Shown here: positions 25,997 through 35,562 of the stretch, piece after piece
Numbering within the stretch: position 1 is the first letter of the stretch
How the letters are laid out: each line of letters opens with the position of its first letter
Origin: Devosia ginsengisoli
GTDB lineage: Bacteria > Pseudomonadota > Alphaproteobacteria > Rhizobiales > Devosiaceae
Length of the DNA: 64,000 nt
Direction: 5' to 3'
Assembly (NCBI RefSeq): GCF_007859655.1
Contig: NZ_CP042304.1
Location: 1,364,001-1,428,000, forward strand
Program-made: the position numbers and the translations under genes
The notes under the pieces: model-generated
Told to the model about the DNA's origin: nothing
What the model saw: only the letters and a program-made list of their open reading frames with translations
The model's database searches: none

Positions 25997-28900
25997 TTAT
26001 TCCGCCGCTTCCTGAGGAGGTGCGAGCTCCGCTTCGGCCTTTTCGGAACCGTCCTCAAGCTCGCGCATGTCGAGTTCGACATTGAGACCGAGCGAACGGA
26101 TTTCCTTGACCAGAACGTTGAAGCTCTCGGGAATGCCCGCTTCGAACGTGTCGTCGCCGCGCACGATGGCTTCGTAGACCTTGGTACGGCCAGCCACGTC
26201 GTCCGACTTGATGGTGAGCATTTCCTGGAGCGTATAAGCCGCGCCATAGGCTTCGAGAGCCCACACTTCCATCTCGCCGAAGCGCTGACCGCCGAACTGG
26301 GCCTTGCCGCCGAGCGGCTGCTGGGTGACCAGCGAGTAAGGACCGATCGAACGGGCGTGGATCTTGTTGTCCACAAGGTGATCGAGCTTGAGCATATAGA
26401 TATAGCCCACGGTCACCTGGCGATCGAACTGCTCACCCGAACGGCCGTCATAGACGGTCGACTGGCCCGAACCCTTGAGGCCCGCACGTTCCAGCATCTC
26501 GACGATATCGGCTTCCTTGGCACCGTCGAACACCGGGGTCGCGATCGACACGCCCTTGCTGAGGTGTTCGCCGAGACGGATCAGGCCATCGTCATCCAGA
26601 TCGCTGACGGTCTCGTCACCCTCGAAGAGCTCGCCGATCTCCTTGCGGAGCGGCTTCAGATCGCCCTTGGCCTGGTAGATGCGGACCATCTCGTCGATCT
26701 TCTTGCCCATGCCGGCGCAAGCCCAGCCCAGGTGCGTCTCGAGGATCTGGCCCACATTCATGCGCGACGGCACGCCCAGCGGGTTCAGCACGATATCGAC
26801 CGACGTACCGTCTTCCAGATACGGCATGTCTTCGACGGGCACGATGCGCGACACCACGCCCTTGTTGCCGTGACGGCCGGCCATCTTGTCGCCCGGCTGG
26901 ATCTTGCGCTTGGTGGCGATGAAGACCTTGACCATCTTCATCACGCCCGGCGGAAGTTCGTCACCACGCTGCAGCTTGTCGACCTTGTCGATGAAGCGCT
27001 GTTCGAGCAAACGGCGGCTCTCTTCATACTGGGCATGAAGCGCTTCCATCTCGGTCATGACCTTGTCGTCATCGACCGCAAACTGCCACCACTTCGAACG
27101 CGGCTGCGCCTCGAACATCTGGTCGTTGAGCTTGGTGCCCACGACATAGCCCTTCGGGCCAGCCGTAGCCGCCTTGCCGAACAGCATTTCCTTGAGACGC
27201 GCATAGACGTTGCGGTCCAGGATCGACTGTTCGTCGTCACGGTCCTTGGCGAGACGCTCGATTTCCTCGCGCTCGATGGCCATTGCGCGCTCGTCCTTGT
27301 CGATGCCGTGGCGGTTGAACACGCGCACTTCAACGACAGTACCGGCATCGCCCGGCGGCACGCGCAGGGAGGTGTCACGAACGTCGGAAGCCTTTTCGCC
27401 GAAGATGGCGCGGAGGAGCTTTTCTTCCGGCGTCATCGGCGATTCACCCTTGGGGGTGATCTTGCCGACAAGGATATCGCCCGGCATCACTTCGGCGCCG
27501 ATGTGAACGATACCGGCTTCGTCGAGGTTCTTCAGCGCTTCTTCCGACACGTTCGGAATGTCGCGGGTGATTTCCTCGGGGCCGAGCTTGGTATCGCGGG
27601 CCATCACTTCATATTCCTCGATATGGATCGAGGTGAAGACGTCCTGCATGGCGATCTTCTCGCTGAGCAGGATGGAGTCTTCGAAGTTGTAGCCATTCCA
27701 CGGCATGAAGGCGACGAGCACGTTGCGGCCCAGAGCCAGATCGCCCAGTTCGGTCGACGGACCGTCGGCGATGATGTCGCCCTGGTTGACATGGTCACCG
27801 ACAACGACCAGCGGACGCTGGTTGATGCAGGTCGACTGGTTCGAACGCTGGAACTTCATCAGGTTGTAGATGTCCACGCCCGACTTCGACGCATCGGTTT
27901 CTTCCGTTGCGCGAATGACGATACGGGTGGCGTCCACCTGGTCCACGATGCCCTTGCGCTTGGCCACGATGGCGGCGCCGGAGTCACGGGCCACCACGGC
28001 TTCCATGCCCGTGCCCACGAAGGGCGCATGGGCGCGCAGCAGCGGCACAGCCTGACGCTGCATGTTCGAGCCCATCAGGGCGCGGTTGGCGTCGTCGTTT
28101 TCGAGGAACGGGATCAGCGAGGCGGCAACCGACACCATCTGCTTGGGGGAAACGTCCATCAAGTCGACGTTTTCCTTGGGCGTCAGGCCGTTGTCGCCGG
28201 CATGGCGGGCAACCACCAGGTCGTCCTGCAGCGTGCCGTCCTTGTTGAACTGCACGTTGGCCTGGGCGACGTAGTGCTTGGCCTCTTCCATGGCGGAGAG
28301 ATAGACCACTTCGCTGGTGAGCTTGCCGTCCACGATCTTGCGGTACGGGGTCTCGATGAAACCATACTTGTTGACGCGGGCAAAGGTCGAGAGCGAGTTG
28401 ATCAGGCCGATATTCGGGCCTTCTGGCGTCTCGATCGGGCAGATGCGGCCATAGTGGGTCGGATGCACGTCGCGGACTTCAAAGCCGGCGCGTTCACGGG
28501 TGAGACCACCCGGCCCAAGCGCCGACAGGCGACGCTTGTGGGTGATTTCGGACAGCGGATTGGTCTGGTCCATGAACTGCGACAGCTGGCTGGACCCGAA
28601 GAATTCACGCACAGCGGCAGCAGCCGGCTTGGCGTTGATCAGGTCCTGCGGCATCACGGTGTCGATTTCGACCGAGCTCATGCGCTCCTTGATGGCGCGC
28701 TCCATGCGGAGCAGGCCAAGACGATAGGAGTTTTCCATGAGTTCGCCGACCGAACGCACGCGGCGGTTGCCGAGATTGTCGATGTCGTCGATTTCGCCAC
28801 GGCCATCGCGCAGGTCGACCAGGGTACGGACAACTTCGACAATGTCTTCCTTGCGCAGTGTGCGCATGGTGTCGGGCGCATCGAGCTCAAGACGCATGTT

Positions 28901-30139
28901 CATCTTGACGCGACCGACCGCGGACAGGTCATAGCGCTCACTGTCGAAGAACAGCGACTGGAACATGGCTTCGGCGGTATCGACGGTCGGCGGCTCGCCG
29001 GGGCGCATGACGCGGTAGATGTCGAACAGCGCGTCTTCACGCGTCTCGTTCTTGTCCACGGCCAGCGTGTTGCGCAGGTAGGCGCCGATGGTGACATGGT
29101 CGATATCGAGGATCGGCAGCGCGTCGAAGCCCAGATCGAGCATCTTGGTCAGCGTCTTCTCGTCGAGTTCGTCACCTGCCTCCATGTAGACCTCGCCGGT
29201 CTGCATGTTGATCAGGTCCTCGGCGACATACATGCCATAGAGGTCTTCGTTGACCGCCAGCAGGTGCGTCAGGCCGTTCTCGGCCAGGTTCTTGGCCTGG
29301 CGAGCCGAGAGCTTCTTGCCGCCCTCATGCACGACATCGCCGGTCTTGGCATCGATCAGGTCGTGGGTCGGCTTGGCGCCCTTCCACTTCTCGGCGTCGT
29401 AGGGAACGCGCCAGCCCTTGGCAGTCTTTTCGTACTGCAGGGTGTTGTAGTAAGTGCGCAGGATTTCTTCGGTATCCATGCCGAGCGCCTTGAGCAGGCT
29501 CGTCACCGGAATCTTGCGGCGGCGGTCGATACGCGCAAACACCACGTCCTTGGCGTCGAACTCGATATCGAGCCACGAGCCACGGTACGGAATGATGCGG
29601 CCGGCAAACAGCAGCTTGCCCGACGAATGGGTCTTGCCCTTGTCGTGATCGAAGAACACGCCCGGCGAACGGTGCATCTGCGAAACGATGACGCGCTCGG
29701 TGCCGTTGACGATGAAGGTGCCGTTCGACGTCATGAAGGGCATGTCGCCCATGTAGACGTCCTGCTCCTTGATGTCCTTGACCGAGCGGGCGCCGGTTTC
29801 CTCATCCACTTCAAACACGATCAGGCGCAACGTCACCTTGAGCGGGGCAGCGAACGTGATGTCGCGCGCACGGCACTCGTCGATGTCGTATTTCGGCTGC
29901 TCGAACTCGTACTTCACGAATTCGAGAGAAGCGGTGTTGGAGAAGTCGGTGATCGGGAAGACCGAACGGAAGACGGACTGAAGCCCTTCATCGGGACGGC
30001 CACCCTTGGGCTCGTCGACGAGGAGGAACTGATCATAGGAGGCCTTCTGGACCTCGATCAGGTTGGGCATCTCCGTGACTTCGCGAATGGAACCGAAAGA
30101 CTTGCGAACCTTGCGGCGGCCGTTGAACGTGGTAGCCAT
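25997..30139 (-). CDS. rpoB: RNA polymerase subunit beta
   Basis: RpoB, 1380 residues, full length. The rifampicin region reads [30 protein letters not shown] (given in two overlapping parts in the gene), with the usual sensitive residues at the positions equivalent to E. coli D516, H526 and S531. The C-terminal motif [25 protein letters not shown] forms the clamp interface. It follows rplL after a 412-base gap with a hairpin, so it is likely transcribed by read-through and possibly an internal promoter. Confidence 0.98.
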   Translation of the reverse strand: MATTFNGRRKVRKSFGSIREVTEMPNLIEVQKASYDQFLLVDEPKGGRPDEGLQSVFRSVFPITDFSNTASLEFVKYEFEQPKYDIDECRARDITFAAPLKVTLRLIVFEVDEETGARSVKDIKEQDVYMGDMPFMTSNGTFIVNGTERVIVSQMHRSPGVFFDHDKGKTHSSGKLLFAGRIIPYRGSWLDIEFDAKDVVFARIDRRRKIPVTSLLKALGMDTEEILRTYYNTLQYEKTAKGWRVPYDAEKWKGAKPTHDLIDAKTGDVVHEGGKKLSARQAKNLAENGLTHLLAVNEDLYGMYVAEDLINMQTGEVYMEAGDELDEKTLTKMLDLGFDALPILDIDHVTIGAYLRNTLAVDKNETREDALFDIYRVMRPGEPPTVDTAEAMFQSLFFDSERYDLSAVGRVKMNMRLELDAPDTMRTLRKEDIVEVVRTLVDLRDGRGEIDDIDNLGNRRVRSVGELMENSYRLGLLRMERAIKERMSSVEIDTVMPQDLINAKPAAAAVREFFGSSQLSQFMDQTNPLSEITHKRRLSALGPGGLTRERAGFEVRDVHPTHYGRICPIETPEGPNIGLINSLSTFARVNKYGFIETPYRKIVDGKLTSEVVYLSAMEEAKHYVAQANVQFNKDGTLQDDLVVARHAGDNGLTPKENVDLMDVSPKQMVSVAASLIPFLENDDANRALMGSNMQRQAVPLLRAHAPFVGTGMEAVVARDSGAAIVAKRKGIVDQVDATRIVIRATEETDASKSGVDIYNLMKFQRSNQSTCINQRPLVVVGDHVNQGDIIADGPSTELGDLALGRNVLVAFMPWNGYNFEDSILLSEKIAMQDVFTSIHIEEYEVMARDTKLGPEEITRDIPNVSEEALKNLDEAGIVHIGAEVMPGDILVGKITPKGESPMTPEEKLLRAIFGEKASDVRDTSLRVPPGDAGTVVEVRVFNRHGIDKDERAMAIEREEIERLAKDRDDEQSILDRNVYARLKEMLFGKAATAGPKGYVVGTKLNDQMFEAQPRSKWWQFAVDDDKVMTEMEALHAQYEESRRLLEQRFIDKVDKLQRGDELPPGVMKMVKVFIATKRKIQPGDKMAGRHGNKGVVSRIVPVEDMPYLEDGTSVDIVLNPLGVPSRMNVGQILETHLGWACAGMGKKIDEMVRIYQAKGDLKPLRKEIGELFEGDETVSDLDDDGLIRLGEHLSKGVSIATPVFDGAKEADIVEMLERAGLKGSGQSTVYDGRSGEQFDRQVTVGYIYMLKLDHLVDNKIHARSIGPYSLVTQQPLGGKAQFGGQRFGEMEVWALEAYGAAYTLQEMLTIKSDDVAGRTKVYEAIVRGDDTFEAGIPESFNVLVKEIRSLGLNVELDMRELEDGSEKAEAELAPPQEAAE

Positions 30140-30484
30140 GAAAGCTCCTGTTTGTGCGCTTTTGGTGGTCGCGCTTTCGAACCGAAAAAGTGACGAACAC
30201 TGTTTCTGAAAGCGCTCCGGTGCGATTTGTCTCGGAGGCAGATATCCAAAAATCCGACTATCAGCCGTCGGGTCTCGGGATATGTGCCCTTACTCAGGCA
30301 GTTAGTGGGCTCAGCGACGCCTGAAACCTTCCCGAGCCAAGGGAAGAAGGGCATAAAAACGCCAAACACCCCATGGTCGAAAAACCATAGGGCAACGGAC
30401 GTCAGCGTGCCTCAGACATCGAAATCGTCATATATTCCGCAAATTGGCGCCAAGGACCCATCCAATCGGTCCGGCGAATCATCC
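30140..30484. other. rplL-rpoB intergenic region
   Basis: About 410 bases separate rplL and rpoB, of which 30485-30529 is a hairpin reported separately. The rest holds no credible gene. A smaller CATGGT/ACCATAG-type stem-loop near 30371-30390 and a CTTCCC/GGGAAG one near 30328-30346 could be RNase III processing or attenuation structures, as known for this spacer in E. coli. Confidence 0.4.
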
Positions 30485-30529
30485 CGTGAAAACGAGAATG
30501 CGAAATGGCACATAGAGCGCCATTTCGCA
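30485..30529 (-). terminator. Attenuator hairpin after rplL
   Basis: Perfect 11-pair repeat, TGCGAAATGGC at 30499-30509 and GCCATTTCGCA at 30519-30529, 9-base loop, followed on the minus strand by TTCTCGTTTTC. It starts 22 bases after the rplL stop. In other bacteria an attenuator here lowers rpoBC relative to the abundant rplJL. Confidence 0.65.
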
Positions 30530-30551
30530 GATTTCAAGGCAAAAGTCGAAA

Positions 30552-30929
30552 TTACTTGAGTTCGACCTTGGCGCCGGCGTCTTCCAGCTTCTTCTTGATG
30601 TCTTCGGCTTCAGCCTTCGAAGCGCCTTCCTTGACGGCCTTCGGAGCAGCTTCAACCAGAGCCTTGGCTTCGCCGAGACCCAGGCCAGTGATGGCACGGA
30701 CTTCCTTGATGACGTTGATCTTGTTGTCGCCGAACGAGGCGAGGATCACGTCGAATTCCGTCTTTTCTTCAGCGGCAGCAGCCGGGGCGCCAGCGCCGCC
30801 AGCGGCAGCAACGGCAACCGGAGCGGCGGCGGAAACGCCCCACTTTTCTTCGAGGAGCTTCGACAGTTCGGAAGCTTCCAGAACGGTCAGGGCAGACAGG
30901 TCGTCAACGAGTTTGGCGAGATCGGCCAT
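30552..30929 (-). CDS. rplL: 50S ribosomal protein L7/L12
   Basis: L7/L12, 125 residues, the multicopy stalk protein that recruits translation factors. It has an N-terminal dimerisation domain ([22 protein letters not shown]), an Ala-rich hinge at about 35-55, and a C-terminal domain with EKTEFDVIL and [24 protein letters not shown]. It is 74 bases after rplJ. Confidence 0.98.
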   Translation of the reverse strand: MADLAKLVDDLSALTVLEASELSKLLEEKWGVSAAAPVAVAAAGGAGAPAAAAEEKTEFDVILASFGDNKINVIKEVRAITGLGLGEAKALVEAAPKAVKEGASKAEAEDIKKKLEDAGAKVELK

Positions 30930-31003
30930 TTGATAAATCTCTCTTTTTGTAGGTGTTCAGTTCAAACCGGCCCGAAATTCCAGAAAGAATCGGGGCCATG
31001 GGG

Positions 31004-31525
31004 TTACGCTGCTTTGTTGCTCTGTTCCGCATGAGCGGCCAACACGCGCGCGATACCACCAGCCGGTGCGACAACGACCGACGCGATACGCGTGGCGGGC
31101 TGCTTGAGCATCCCGGCGAGCGTGGCGCGCAGTTCGTTGAGCGACGGCATGGTCGCCAGCGCCTTGACGTTATTGGCGTCAAGCGCGGTCTTGCCCATCA
31201 CGCCACCAAGAACGACGTATTTCGCGTTCTTGTCAGCAAACTTCGCCGCAATCTTCGGCGCAGTCATGGGGTCTTCCGCATAGGCGATGACGATCGGACC
31301 GATAAACAGGTCCGAAATGTCGGCGTGGTCGGTGTCTTTCAGAGCAAGCTTGGCAAGACGGTTTTTCGCGATCTTCACATAGCCACCGGCACCCTTCACC
31401 TCACGGCGAAGCGATTCCAGATTGGCCACGGTCAGACCGGTGTTCTGCGCGAGAACGATCGACCCAGCGCCCGAGAGGGCTGACTGAAGCGATGCGACAA
31501 GCTCACGCTTTTCCGCTCTTTCCAC
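31004..31525 (-). CDS. rplJ: 50S ribosomal protein L10
   Basis: L10, 173 residues, the stalk base that binds L7/L12 dimers. I take the GTG at 31525 as the start (VERAEKRELVASLQ) because GGAG lies 7 bases upstream and the conserved family N-terminus begins there; the frame opens five codons earlier. The C-terminal helix that holds L12 dimers is present. The long upstream leader and two-gene operon with rplL fit L10 autogenous control. Confidence 0.96.
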   Translation of the reverse strand: MERAEKRELVASLQSALSGAGSIVLAQNTGLTVANLESLRREVKGAGGYVKIAKNRLAKLALKDTDHADISDLFIGPIVIAYAEDPMTAPKIAAKFADKNAKYVVLGGVMGKTALDANNVKALATMPSLNELRATLAGMLKQPATRIASVVVAPAGGIARVLAAHAEQSNKAA

Positions 31526-31529
31526 TGCT

Positions 31530-31800
31530 AGTCTCCACATTGAGCCCGGCGAAAGTCAGCCGGGCCATTGCCAATTGCTGCCCTCCGATCTCCCGTGGGA
31601 GGAGAGGAGCAACGGTTACATGCCTGTCAACCGTGCTGCCCGGCAGGGCAACTGGCCTGGTTCGAACCGCGATCACCCTGCCCTTTCGGGCCGGAAAATT
31701 TCGGTCTTCACCCCATCTATGCTGGCGTCATCAGACATTAAGCTGATCCAGATCGATCAGCACCGGCAGTCTCGGACAGGACTTATGCCTTCCCGAAGAA
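31530..31800 (-). promoter_or_regulatory. Probable L10 leader (rplJL autoregulatory region)
   Basis: A 312-base gap lies between rplA and rplJ. Just before the start is a 7-pair hairpin (GCCCGGC 31544-31550 / GCCGGGC 31559-31565), and further upstream are a CTCCCGTGGGAG stem near 31590-31601 and GCTGATC/GATCAGC arms at 31742-31761. Position and structure fit the L10-binding mRNA leader; I cannot confirm the kink-turn by eye. Confidence 0.45.
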
Positions 31801-31830
31801 AGGCAAAACCGGGCGACCAAGGCCGCCCGG
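31800..31830 (-). terminator. Terminator after rplA
   Basis: Stem CCGGGCG at 31809-31815 with CGCCCGG at 31824-31830, 8-base loop, followed on the minus strand by TTTTGCCTTTCTT. It begins 8 bases after the rplA stop, so rplKA ends here and rplJL is a separate unit. Confidence 0.75.
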
Positions 31831-31837
31831 AATTTCT

Positions 31838-32530
31838 TTACAGAGCCGAAGCCGGCTCCACATGCACGCCCGGGCCCATGGTCGAGCTCACGGCAACCTT
31901 CTTGACGTAGGTGCCCTTGGCGCCCGCGGGCTTGGACTTCTGCACGGCGTCGGTGAACGCCTTGATGTTCTGCAGCAAGGCTTCTTCCGAGAAGGAAATC
32001 TTGCCAACGCCGGCATGCAGGATACCCGCCTTTTCGACGCGGTATTCCACGGCGCCGCCCTTGGCAGCCTTGACGGCACCGGCGACATCGGGGGTAACCG
32101 TGCCAACCTTGGGGTTCGGCATCAGGTTGCGGGGCCCGAGGATCTTACCCAGGCGACCGACCAGCGGCATCATGTCCGGGGTGGCGATGCAGCGATCGAA
32201 ATCGATCTTGCCGCCCTGGATGGCTTCCATCAGGTCTTCCGCACCAACGATATCGGCACCGGCAGCCTTGGCTTCATCGGCCTTGGCATCCTTGGCGAAC
32301 ACGGCCACGCGCACGGTCTTGCCCGTGCCGTTCGGCAGGTTCACGACGCCACGGACCATCTGGTCGGCGTGGCGCGGATCGACGCCCAGGTTGATGGCGA
32401 TTTCGACGGTTTCGTCGAACTTGGCGGAGGCGCGCGACTTCACCATCTTGATGGCTTCGTCGAGCTTGTAGAGCTTGTTGCGATCGATGCCCTCGCGGGC
32501 CTTGGTGATCTTCTTACCGACATGTGCCAT
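31838..32530 (-). CDS. rplA: 50S ribosomal protein L1
   Basis: L1, 230 residues, at the E-site stalk and, in most bacteria, translational repressor of rplKA. Conserved parts are [34 protein letters not shown], and the signature [19 protein letters not shown]. It lies 4 bases after rplK. Confidence 0.98.
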   Translation of the reverse strand: MAHVGKKITKAREGIDRNKLYKLDEAIKMVKSRASAKFDETVEIAINLGVDPRHADQMVRGVVNLPNGTGKTVRVAVFAKDAKADEAKAAGADIVGAEDLMEAIQGGKIDFDRCIATPDMMPLVGRLGKILGPRNLMPNPKVGTVTPDVAGAVKAAKGGAVEYRVEKAGILHAGVGKISFSEEALLQNIKAFTDAVQKSKPAGAKGTYVKKVAVSSTMGPGVHVEPASAL

Positions 32531-32534
32531 CTGA

Positions 32535-32963
32535 TCAGCCCTCGACCTGAATGCCCATGGAACGGGCAGAGCCGGCGATCATCGACACGGCAGCGTCGAT
32601 ATTGTCGGCATTGAGATCCTTCATCTTCTTTTCGGCGATATCACGCAGCTGAGCCACGGTGATGGTACCGGCCGATTCCTTGCCCGGCAGCTTGCTGCCC
32701 GACTTGAGGTTGACGGCCTTCTTGATGAAGTAGGTGACCGGCGGCTGCTTCATCTCGAAAGTGAAGCTCTTGTCGGCATAGGCGGTGATCACGACCGGAA
32801 TGGGCGAGTTCTTTTCCATCTCCTGCGTGGCGGCATTGAACGCCTTGCAGAATTCCATGATGTTCAGACCGCGCTGACCGAGAGCCGGCCCGATCGGCGG
32901 GGACGGCGTCGCAGCGCCAGCCGGCACCTGCAGCTTTACGTAGCCAACGATTTTCTTTGCCAA
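32535..32963 (-). CDS. rplK: 50S ribosomal protein L11
   Basis: L11, 142 residues, binds the GTPase-associated 23S region with the thiopeptide site. It has the Pro-rich N-terminal linker ([30 protein letters not shown] in pieces) and the C-terminal RNA-binding domain with [26 protein letters not shown]. It is 118 bases after nusG, which could hold an rplKA promoter. Confidence 0.98.
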   Translation of the reverse strand: MAKKIVGYVKLQVPAGAATPSPPIGPALGQRGLNIMEFCKAFNAATQEMEKNSPIPVVITAYADKSFTFEMKQPPVTYFIKKAVNLKSGSKLPGKESAGTITVAQLRDIAEKKMKDLNADNIDAAVSMIAGSARSMGIQVEG

Positions 32964-33081
32964 TTTCGTCTCCTAGACAGTGGCACAATTGCCGTTCAGG
33001 GAACCGTGGTGCGGAGTGCGTAGGCGGCTTGGCAACCGCCATCTCCTTCCACGGGTTTCATCCAGTTGCCTGGATAGATGG

Positions 33082-33612
33082 TCAGACCTTCTCGACCTGA
33101 CCGTATTCGAGCTCCACCGGAGTGGGACGCCCGAAAATCGAAACTTCCACCTTGAGGCGGGCGCGCTCCTCGTCGACCTCTTCCACCACGCCGTTGAAGC
33201 TGGCGAAGGGACCATCGGAAACACGCACATTCTCGCCCACTTCGAACGAGACGGAAGGCTTGGGATGCTCCACGCCTTCCTGCACCTGCTGCAGGATGGC
33301 TTGGGCTTCCTTTTCGGAGATCGGCATCGGCTTGTTGTCCGAACCGAGGAAACCGGTGACCTTGGGCGTGTTCTTGATCAGATGGAACGCCTCGTCGGTC
33401 ATGTCCATCTTCACCAGCACATAGCCCGGGAAGAACTTGCGTTCGGCATCGACCTTGCGCCCGCGCCGGACCTCGACGACCTTCTCGGTCGGCACGATCA
33501 CGTCTTCAAACAGGTGCTCGAGCTTTTTCTGCGCAACCTTCTGGCGGATGTCTTCCGCCACCTTGCGCTCGAAATTGCTGTAAGCCTGAACGATGTACCA
33601 GCGCTTGGCCAT
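33082..33612 (-). CDS. nusG: Transcription antitermination/elongation factor NusG
   Basis: NusG, 176 residues, binds RNA polymerase and links it to Rho or ribosomal S10. The NGN domain starts KRWYIVQAYSNFERKVAEDI and contains FFPGYVLVKMDMTDEAFHLIKNTPKVTGF in pieces. The C-terminal KOW domain starts near residue 125 (FEVGENVRVSDGPFASFNG). It follows secE by 39 bases. Confidence 0.98.
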   Translation of the reverse strand: MAKRWYIVQAYSNFERKVAEDIRQKVAQKKLEHLFEDVIVPTEKVVEVRRGRKVDAERKFFPGYVLVKMDMTDEAFHLIKNTPKVTGFLGSDNKPMPISEKEAQAILQQVQEGVEHPKPSVSFEVGENVRVSDGPFASFNGVVEEVDEERARLKVEVSIFGRPTPVELEYGQVEKV

Positions 33613-33651
33613 AAAGCGTCGCCGCTCCTAGTGAATAGTGTCGTTACCCGC

Positions 33652-33846
33652 TCAGCGGATCGAAAGCATCAGCCCGACCGCCCAGGAAATAAGCTGGTCG
33701 GCCAGAAGGAAGAACAGGCTCGCCAGAATAACCAGCACGAGGACCATGACCGTCGAGATCAGGACTTCGTTGCGACCCGGCCAGGTGACCTTGGACGTTT
33801 CCTGCCGGACTTGCTGCAGGAACTGGATCGGGTTCGGGCGGGCCAT
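33652..33846 (-). CDS. secE: Protein translocase subunit SecE
   Basis: SecE, 64 residues, the short form with one membrane helix. The start at 33846 (MARPNPIQFLQQVRQETSKVTWP) fits the family; the longer open frame upstream is not conserved. The amphipathic helix with KVTWPGRNEVL is followed by the transmembrane segment STVMVLVLVILASLFFLLAD. It heads the secE-nusG unit. Confidence 0.95.
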   Translation of the reverse strand: MARPNPIQFLQQVRQETSKVTWPGRNEVLISTVMVLVLVILASLFFLLADQLISWAVGLMLSIR

Positions 33847-33920
33847 ATGCGAATCTACTCTTTGGGTTTTTGGTGCAAAACCAAAGGCCGCGCAGGAGTC
33901 CCGCACGGCTGGAATGTGGC

Positions 33921-33949
33921 TATCTAGAGAAACTTGGCTCCAAATGCAA
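33921..33949 (-). promoter_or_regulatory. Candidate promoter for secE-nusG
   Basis: On the minus strand TTGCAT (33944-33949), a 17-base spacer and CTAGATA (-10 TAGATA at 33921-33926) resemble the alphaproteobacterial sigma-70 consensus. The start point would fall about 65-70 bases before the secE ATG. Confidence 0.45.
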
Positions 33950-34100
33950 CAGGCCGCGCCAACAATGATCGCGGCCCTGCCGACTCAGCCAGCGATCACA
34001 TTATTAACGATTTGTGAAGAAGCGCCAGAATCCGGCTTGCGCGCCTGCCCGCAATGGCATTTGATCCAATCGTGACGAAAAAACGGCGGGAGGCTGTGGC

Positions 34101-34382
34101 ATGTCTTCTGATGGTACAAGTTTCGCGGTCAAGGGCTGTGAGGTCCGCTATTACGGGCCGCACCAGACCATTTCCGGCCGCATCACCGGCGTCGTTCGCG
34201 TCCAGATCGAAGAACATTTCATGGGCAATGCCAGCCGCTATCACCTCGATCTCAAGGTGAAAGCCGATGTCGGCGCGGTCGACACGCCCACAGTGCGCAC
34301 CGCCCTGCTCGCCCACGCCGCCCACCAGCTCAACCGCCTCAAGGCCCGCCACAGCGACAGCCTGCCCATCGCGGCGGAATAG
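34101..34382 (+). CDS. Small conserved-looking hypothetical protein
   Basis: A 93-residue protein that I do not recognise. GGGAGG lies 6 bases upstream of the ATG and codon use is like the surrounding chromosome, so it is likely real. It has a beta-rich first half (FAVKGCEVRYYGPHQTISGRI, RVQIEEHFMG, YHLDLKVKADVG) and a helical second half rich in Ala and Leu. It contains no signal peptide or membrane segment. It is divergent from secE and just upstream of tRNA-Trp on the same strand. Confidence 0.6.
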   Translation: MSSDGTSFAVKGCEVRYYGPHQTISGRITGVVRVQIEEHFMGNASRYHLDLKVKADVGAVDTPTVRTALLAHAAHQLNRLKARHSDSLPIAAE

Positions 34383-34405
34383 GTGACCGCACTGCCCAAA
34401 GGGTC

Positions 34406-34434
34406 TTGCGAAACGCGCCCATTGCCATTAGACA
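34406..34434 (+). promoter_or_regulatory. Candidate promoter for tRNA-Trp
   Basis: TTGCGA (34406-34411), a 17-base spacer and TAGACA (34429-34434). The expected start point, about 34441, is only a few bases before the tRNA 5' end at 34448. Confidence 0.45.
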
Positions 34435-34447
34435 CACCCTCGCCTGA

Positions 34448-34523
34448 AGGGGTTTAGCTCAGTTGGTAGAGCATCGGTCTCCAAAACCGAGGGTCGTGGG
34501 TTCGAGTCCCCCAGCCCCTGCCA
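34448..34523 (+). tRNA. tRNA-Trp (CCA)
   Basis: 76-nt cloverleaf including an encoded 3' CCA. The acceptor AGGGGTT pairs with AGCCCCT; the D arm has AGCTCAGTTGGTAGAGC; the anticodon loop CTCCAAA gives anticodon CCA; the T arm has GGTTCGAGTC. It points away from secE, whereas tRNA-Trp is often found directly upstream of and co-oriented with secE. Confidence 0.97.
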
Positions 34524-34564
34524 GGCGATTTCCATGATTGCTGGAATTTTATCGACCCGCCGCT

Positions 34565-34957
34565 TTATCGCGCCTGCAGGGCGATATTGGGATGTTCGGC
34601 GATGATTTGCAGGACGATCTCGAAATAGGTCGGCCCCGTTCCGGCCTCCAGCGCCGCCAGGTCGGACTTGATCCGCTCGACATTGTAGCGGGACGGTTCC
34701 GCGAGCTTCTTGAGATAGTAGGCGCGGGTCGTGCCACGTCCGAGCGCCTCGCGGCAGGTCTCGAAAGCGTTCCAAACCAGCGTAATGGTGGGTTCGCCAT
34801 GCAAGACGCCAAACCCACCATACAGCAGGTCGTCCAGCGCATCGAGGCTTGGTCCGAGCTTCCAGTCTGCATCGGCCATGAAGACGCGATTGATCTCGTC
34901 ATAAAAAGACGGGATGTCGTGAACTCGGCTCCCTTCGATGACGAGCGTTTTGGGCAT
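34565..34957 (-). CDS. Barstar-like ribonuclease inhibitor family protein
   Basis: A 130-residue protein resembling the barstar family: an N-terminal beta strand (KTLVIEGSRV), then HDIPSFYDEINRVFM, then the loop with SLDALDDLLYGGFG corresponding to the barnase-binding helix region. The C-terminal 40 residues (a predicted helical extension) go beyond classical barstar (about 90 residues). The second of two adjacent ATGs (34957) is preferred from its GGAAGG spacing. No barnase-like RNase gene is adjacent; the neighbours are tRNA-Trp and a MAPEG gene. Confidence 0.65.
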   Translation of the reverse strand: MPKTLVIEGSRVHDIPSFYDEINRVFMADADWKLGPSLDALDDLLYGGFGVLHGEPTITLVWNAFETCREALGRGTTRAYYLKKLAEPSRYNVERIKSDLAALEAGTGPTYFEIVLQIIAEHPNIALQAR

Positions 34958-34991
34958 CATGCGCCTTCCATATGGTTGGGGGGACTACGCG

Positions 34992-35414
34992 CTAGCTCCA
35001 GATATGGGGCAGTAGCGGGACGGCGAGCAGCACATTGCCCAGCAGGCTCGCGAGAAAGCTCAGCGAGCGCCACGGCACCAGCCCTTTCATGTAGCAATAG
35101 GCATGCGCCACCCGCGCCACGAAGTAGAGAGCGGCGCCGGCAAGCGAGAGCCAGCCCTGCTCGCCGAGGACGATGGACAGCACCGCCAGCACCAAGAAGA
35201 TCGGCAGTGTCTCCTGCAGGTTGCCCAGGGCCCGGCGGGAGCGGGCGAGTTCGCGGCTGGGTTCCGGCAGGTCGTCGCGCGGCCCCATCTGGGCTTCGTT
35301 GCCAACCTGTGCGGTGAGATAGCGGCCCGGCAGCGCGACCTGCGCCAGCAGCAGCAGGAGGACGAGAAAAATGATCAACAGCACGATAAAAATTCCTTTG
35401 TCCGTAACGGACAC
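34992..35414 (-). CDS. MAPEG family membrane protein
   Basis: A 140-residue integral membrane protein of the MAPEG superfamily (glutathione-/eicosanoid-type membrane proteins; bacterial members have unknown substrates). Four hydrophobic segments are visible. Family motifs seen are GPRDDLPEPS, ARSRRALGNLQETLPIF and VARVAHAYCYMKGLVPWRSLSF. A GTG at 35414 is the start, with AGGA upstream. It is in the same direction as the barstar-like gene, 34 bases upstream of it. Confidence 0.85.
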   Translation of the reverse strand: MSVTDKGIFIVLLIIFLVLLLLLAQVALPGRYLTAQVGNEAQMGPRDDLPEPSRELARSRRALGNLQETLPIFLVLAVLSIVLGEQGWLSLAGAALYFVARVAHAYCYMKGLVPWRSLSFLASLLGNVLLAVPLLPHIWS

Positions 35415-35562
35415 AATGATCCTGCCATCCTAACGCGCGGCGGCGGCAAGAGGATCACCATTTACAACAGCCGGCGGCGCAGCCAATAAATACCTTGCGA
35501 GTTCACGGAAGTTTGGCGGGCGCCACGATCACTCAGGGGCGATGCGCCCTAGAAGGATGACG

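Noticed and set aside
25976..30193. A 1405-codon open frame antisense to rpoB, and similar ones antisense to rpoC (23373-25985) and fusA (17136-19937)
   Set aside because: High-GC codon bias on the sense strand suppresses stops in one antisense frame. The translated products are low-complexity and resemble no family, and the sense genes are certain.
34428..34775. A 115-codon minus-strand frame across tRNA-Trp
   Set aside because: Its 'GLGDSNPRPSVLETDALPTELN' end is the antisense-tRNA artefact; the rest is a shadow of the barstar-like gene.
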